DNA of 64,000 nt from Rhizobium chutanense (GTDB taxonomy: Bacteria; Pseudomonadota; Alphaproteobacteria; Rhizobiales; Rhizobiaceae): NCBI RefSeq assembly GCF_002531935.1, contig NZ_NWSV01000007.1, forward strand, positions 62,001 through 126,000. The letters are read 5' to 3'. Numbering within the stretch: position 1 is the first letter of the stretch; each line of letters opens with the position of its first letter. Below, piece by piece: positions 61,524-64,000 of the stretch. Position numbers and translations under genes: made by a program. The notes below the pieces were generated by a model. That model was not told where the DNA came from. It ran no database searches and saw only the letters and a program-made list of their open reading frames with translations.

Positions 61524-63671
61524 TTATTCCTGCGGTGTCGGGATGACTTTTGCGGGCCTCTGGAGTTCCGACGCGGCGGCGGTTGCCGCTGCATCCGTGC
61601 CGCTGGAGACATGAACCGTCGGGGTTGCAAACTGGATCCCTTTTTCCGCGAATGTCTTCTTGAGCATGGCGAGCGCCTTTCGGCGAACGCCGAATTGTTC
61701 GCCGGGTTTCGCCATGAACTTCAAACGAATCTGTACGCCATAGTCCGCCATCTGCTCGATCCCTTGCATTTTCAATGGTTCGATGATGTTAGGACCGAGT
61801 TCCGCATCCTCCAGAAGCTCGACGCCGATGCGCTTGATGGTCTTGCGGACCTCCTCGAGATCGCTGTCGTAATTCAGGGTAAGCGTGATGATGTCGATCA
61901 CCCAGTCGCGGCTGAGGTTTTGCACTGCGCCGAGTTCGCCGAACGGAACGATGGTGACCGGGCCGCGGTGGTGTCGCAGACGGATCGATCGCAGCGAGAA
62001 CCCCTCCACCGTCCCTTTATATTTCGCCGCCTGAATGTATTCGCCGATGCGGAAGGCGTCGTCGAACAGATAAAAGACGCCTGATATGATGTCCTTGACG
62101 AGTGTCTGTGCGCCGAAGCCGACGGCTATGCCGACGACGCCGGCGCCGGCCAGCAGCGGTCCGATCTGAATGCCGACGGCATCGAGGATCATCAGGAATC
62201 CGACAGCCCCGATCGCCAGGAACAACACATTGCGAAGGATAGGAAGAAGAGTATTCAAGCGCTGACGCCGGCGCGCTTCGGGGCCGTCGTGATGTCCTGC
62301 CTCAGCGCTTCTCGCCGCCGCCGCCATCTGACTGTCGATCAGCGTGCTGGCGAGCTTCCAGATGACGTCGGTCACCAGCAACACGATAACGATGCGGATT
62401 CCCGCGCGGATCAAACGCGTGGTCACCGTTTCGGCTGCGGCGAGGTCGCTGAGATTGACGTTCCACGAGCGGGCAATAAGCAGCGCGGCGACGACGATGA
62501 GGCCGTTACGCAGGGTTTGCATGATGACGACAGACCATCCGACGATGGCCGGATCTTCCATGGCGTGCTCGCCGCCAGATTGTATGATGTGACGAATGAT
62601 ATCACGGGCCACGGAAACGGTAAGCGGCAGAAGCGCGATGACGACCACCGTCCAAAAAGCAGCGCGGAGCCCGGACTCCCATAACAGCCACGACAGCACG
62701 ATGCCCGCACTGAAGCCGACACAGATCAACCGGTTTACCGGCGGGCCATCGGAGCGAAATTGCCGCAGCCAGATCATTGCGATCAGGGCGACCGAAACGA
62801 CAGCAAGCCATGCCGCGGTAAAGAGGTCGACCAGGATGGGCGAAGCCCCGATCGTCTCTATCACTTCGATGATGGCCCAGCCGGCCGCCAGCACCGCGAC
62901 GATTCCGAGAAGCCAATAGTACCAGAACCAGGCAAGCGACGTGACAAGCGTCAGAAGCCGCATATGCGGCAGGCGGGCGCCCGGCGCGATGACGATGCGG
63001 CCGACAAGCACGCCGAGGCGCACCATCAGCGCGGCCGACAGCAGGATGAGTGCGACATCGCGAAACACGGCAGGCCACGGAAAGAGAATAAATGCGCCGA
63101 GGCTTCCGATCAGGTAGCCGATCAAGGCGAGAACACCCATCGAAAGCCGGGCCGCATGCAGCTTGATCCGTTGCCGGACGGTGTCGGCAGGCGCGGTCAT
63201 CACAAAATGGAGAAGCCCCCGCCCCGACCACCAGGCAATCCGCTGCGCGATGAATCCGCCTGCGACGAAGAGTGCGACCGCCAGGATCAGGCCGACAGGG
63301 TCGATACGATTATCCGTTTGGAAGGCGCGAACCGCCGCCCGGATCTGCCCCGGGAGGGTCGGCACGGCATTGACGAGTGCGAGCAGCCTCTGGCGCAAAT
63401 CCTGCAGTGAGGTGGCAATCGACGGCGGTGGCGCCTCTTGCGGGGCTGCCGCCGGCTGCGTCGGTTCCTGATTGCCGGGAACGATCCGGTTGACCAGCGC
63501 GCGTCCGGCATCGTCATTCGGCAATTCGATGATAACCCGGATCGGCGCCGGGGAATTGGTCGCTTCGGCCGCCGGTGCGGGGTTTGCGCCGGCGAGCAGA
63601 AGCGTTGACAATACTACCGTCAGGAATGTGGACACTTTGCCGAAGAAATGACGGTCGTCGTTGATGCGCAT
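61524..63671 (-). CDS. Large MscS-family mechanosensitive channel
   Basis: A 715-residue inner-membrane channel with signal-peptide-like start (MRINDDRHFFGKVSTFLTVV, then VLSTLLLAGANPAPAAE), a periplasmic linker rich in Pro/Ala, and roughly nine to eleven membrane segments. The MscS pore and upper cytoplasmic domain are at the C-terminus: GVVGIAVGFGAQTLVKDIIS, GVFYLFDDAFRIGEYI and IRLRHHRGPVTIVPFGELG. Such channels release solutes during hypo-osmotic shock. The extra N-terminal part resembles the larger YnaI/YbdG-type homologues. The gene is single; the region 61377-61523 upstream of the IS30 transposase has no further gene. Confidence 0.91.
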   Translation of the reverse strand: MRINDDRHFFGKVSTFLTVVLSTLLLAGANPAPAAEATNSPAPIRVIIELPNDDAGRALVNRIVPGNQEPTQPAAAPQEAPPPSIATSLQDLRQRLLALVNAVPTLPGQIRAAVRAFQTDNRIDPVGLILAVALFVAGGFIAQRIAWWSGRGLLHFVMTAPADTVRQRIKLHAARLSMGVLALIGYLIGSLGAFILFPWPAVFRDVALILLSAALMVRLGVLVGRIVIAPGARLPHMRLLTLVTSLAWFWYYWLLGIVAVLAAGWAIIEVIETIGASPILVDLFTAAWLAVVSVALIAMIWLRQFRSDGPPVNRLICVGFSAGIVLSWLLWESGLRAAFWTVVVIALLPLTVSVARDIIRHIIQSGGEHAMEDPAIVGWSVVIMQTLRNGLIVVAALLIARSWNVNLSDLAAAETVTTRLIRAGIRIVIVLLVTDVIWKLASTLIDSQMAAAARSAEAGHHDGPEARRRQRLNTLLPILRNVLFLAIGAVGFLMILDAVGIQIGPLLAGAGVVGIAVGFGAQTLVKDIISGVFYLFDDAFRIGEYIQAAKYKGTVEGFSLRSIRLRHHRGPVTIVPFGELGAVQNLSRDWVIDIITLTLNYDSDLEEVRKTIKRIGVELLEDAELGPNIIEPLKMQGIEQMADYGVQIRLKFMAKPGEQFGVRRKALAMLKKTFAEKGIQFATPTVHVSSGTDAAATAAASELQRPAKVIPTPQE

Positions 63672-63805
63672 GTCGCCGTGATCCCCGCGAGAGTTGTCGT
63701 CGCGTCTGCTTGGTTGTTGGCAATTTCGGACTTTGTGAAGCGTTGCACAATCAACGTCAATCGACGAGCTTGCCGGGCGGACACAAAGCTGGCGGTTGCC
63801 CTTGC

Positions 63806-64000
63806 TTATGTCCGCACCGTCTTGAACCCTGCCCTGATCTCCTGACTGAAGAGTTCCGGCTCCTCCCAGGCCGCAAAGTGGCCGCCCTTGGAGACGCGGT
63901 TGTAGTAGATGAGCTTCGGATAGGCCTTCGACAACCAGTACTTTGGCGGCTTGTAGACCTCCCCGGGGAATATGGTGACGGCGACCGGCACTTTGACGGC
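63806..64000 (-). CDS. Epoxide hydrolase-like alpha/beta hydrolase, C-terminal part
   Basis: The frame is open to the window edge and encodes the last 64 residues of a larger protein, so the start lies outside. FPGEVYKPPKYWLSKAYP and KGGHFAAWEEPELFSQEI match the end of epoxide-hydrolase-type alpha/beta hydrolases, where the His of GGHFAA is the catalytic base. Only the C-terminus is visible, so the substrate cannot be inferred. Confidence 0.85.
   Translation of the reverse strand, partial: AVKVPVAVTIFPGEVYKPPKYWLSKAYPKLIYYNRVSKGGHFAAWEEPELFSQEIRAGFKTVRT

Overview
The window is high-GC alphaproteobacterial chromosome, most likely from the Rhizobium etli / R. leguminosarum group. The evidence is the gene content (glnB-glnA, a fused NnrD/NnrE, an IalB-family protein, a Ugp-type ABC operon), LexA boxes of the GTTC-N7-GTTC type, and several palindromic intergenic repeats of the kind common in rhizobia (RIME-like mosaics and two other families). 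Species identity is inferred from protein similarity as I remember it; no search was run.

Layout. 1-8.7 kb: the 3' part of glmS, a DUF502 membrane protein, recG (reverse), sdhE overlapping mfd, and an OsmC-like protein. 8.7-15.2 kb: an AT-richer orphan gene resembling Imm11/DUF1629 immunity proteins, a FrnE-like DsbA oxidoreductase, a solitary peptide-type solute-binding protein, an IalB-family exported protein, an IS4-type insertion sequence sitting inside a RIME-like palindrome, and hspQ. 15.4-24.9 kb: glnB-glnA with a sigma-54 promoter, the NAD(P)HX repair fusion, a DUF72 protein, a GNAT acetyltransferase overlapping uvrA, ssb (with an SOS box between uvrA and ssb) and a MarC-family protein. 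25.1-33.2 kb: gyrA, a reverse cluster of very small membrane proteins, coaD, two peptidyl-prolyl isomerases, queA and tgt. 33.2-39.3 kb: a reverse-strand run of acyltransferase, DUF4864 protein, FabF-like ketosynthase, HxlR regulator, a small membrane protein and a secreted glycosidase/RTX protein.

39.3-46.9 kb: an alpha-amylase remnant, two small unknown proteins, then a five-gene operon (metallophosphoesterase, ABC ATPase, two permeases, solute-binding protein) converging on a LacI-type regulator. 47-58.6 kb: an M16 metalloprotease, an MFS transporter, an agmatinase-like hydrolase, plsY, a winged-helix/TPR regulator, a peroxiredoxin-like protein and a 1081-residue adenylate cyclase/ATPase/TPR protein. 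58.6-64 kb: IS remnants, an unknown gene, an IS30-type transposase, a large MscS-family channel and the C-terminus of an epoxide hydrolase.

Most of the window is core housekeeping. DNA repair is well represented (recG, mfd, uvrA, ssb), as are nitrogen control (glnB-glnA) and tRNA queuosine modification (queA-tgt). The less ordinary points are a Tgt whose zinc-binding cysteines are partly replaced by serine, an agmatinase-like enzyme with Cys at a usual metal-ligand His, the tandem tiny membrane proteins between gyrA and coaD, the orphan immunity-like gene, the phosphoesterase-led ABC operon, and the two IS regions. I did not find a clear, previously undescribed multi-gene system, CRISPR array, tRNA or rRNA.
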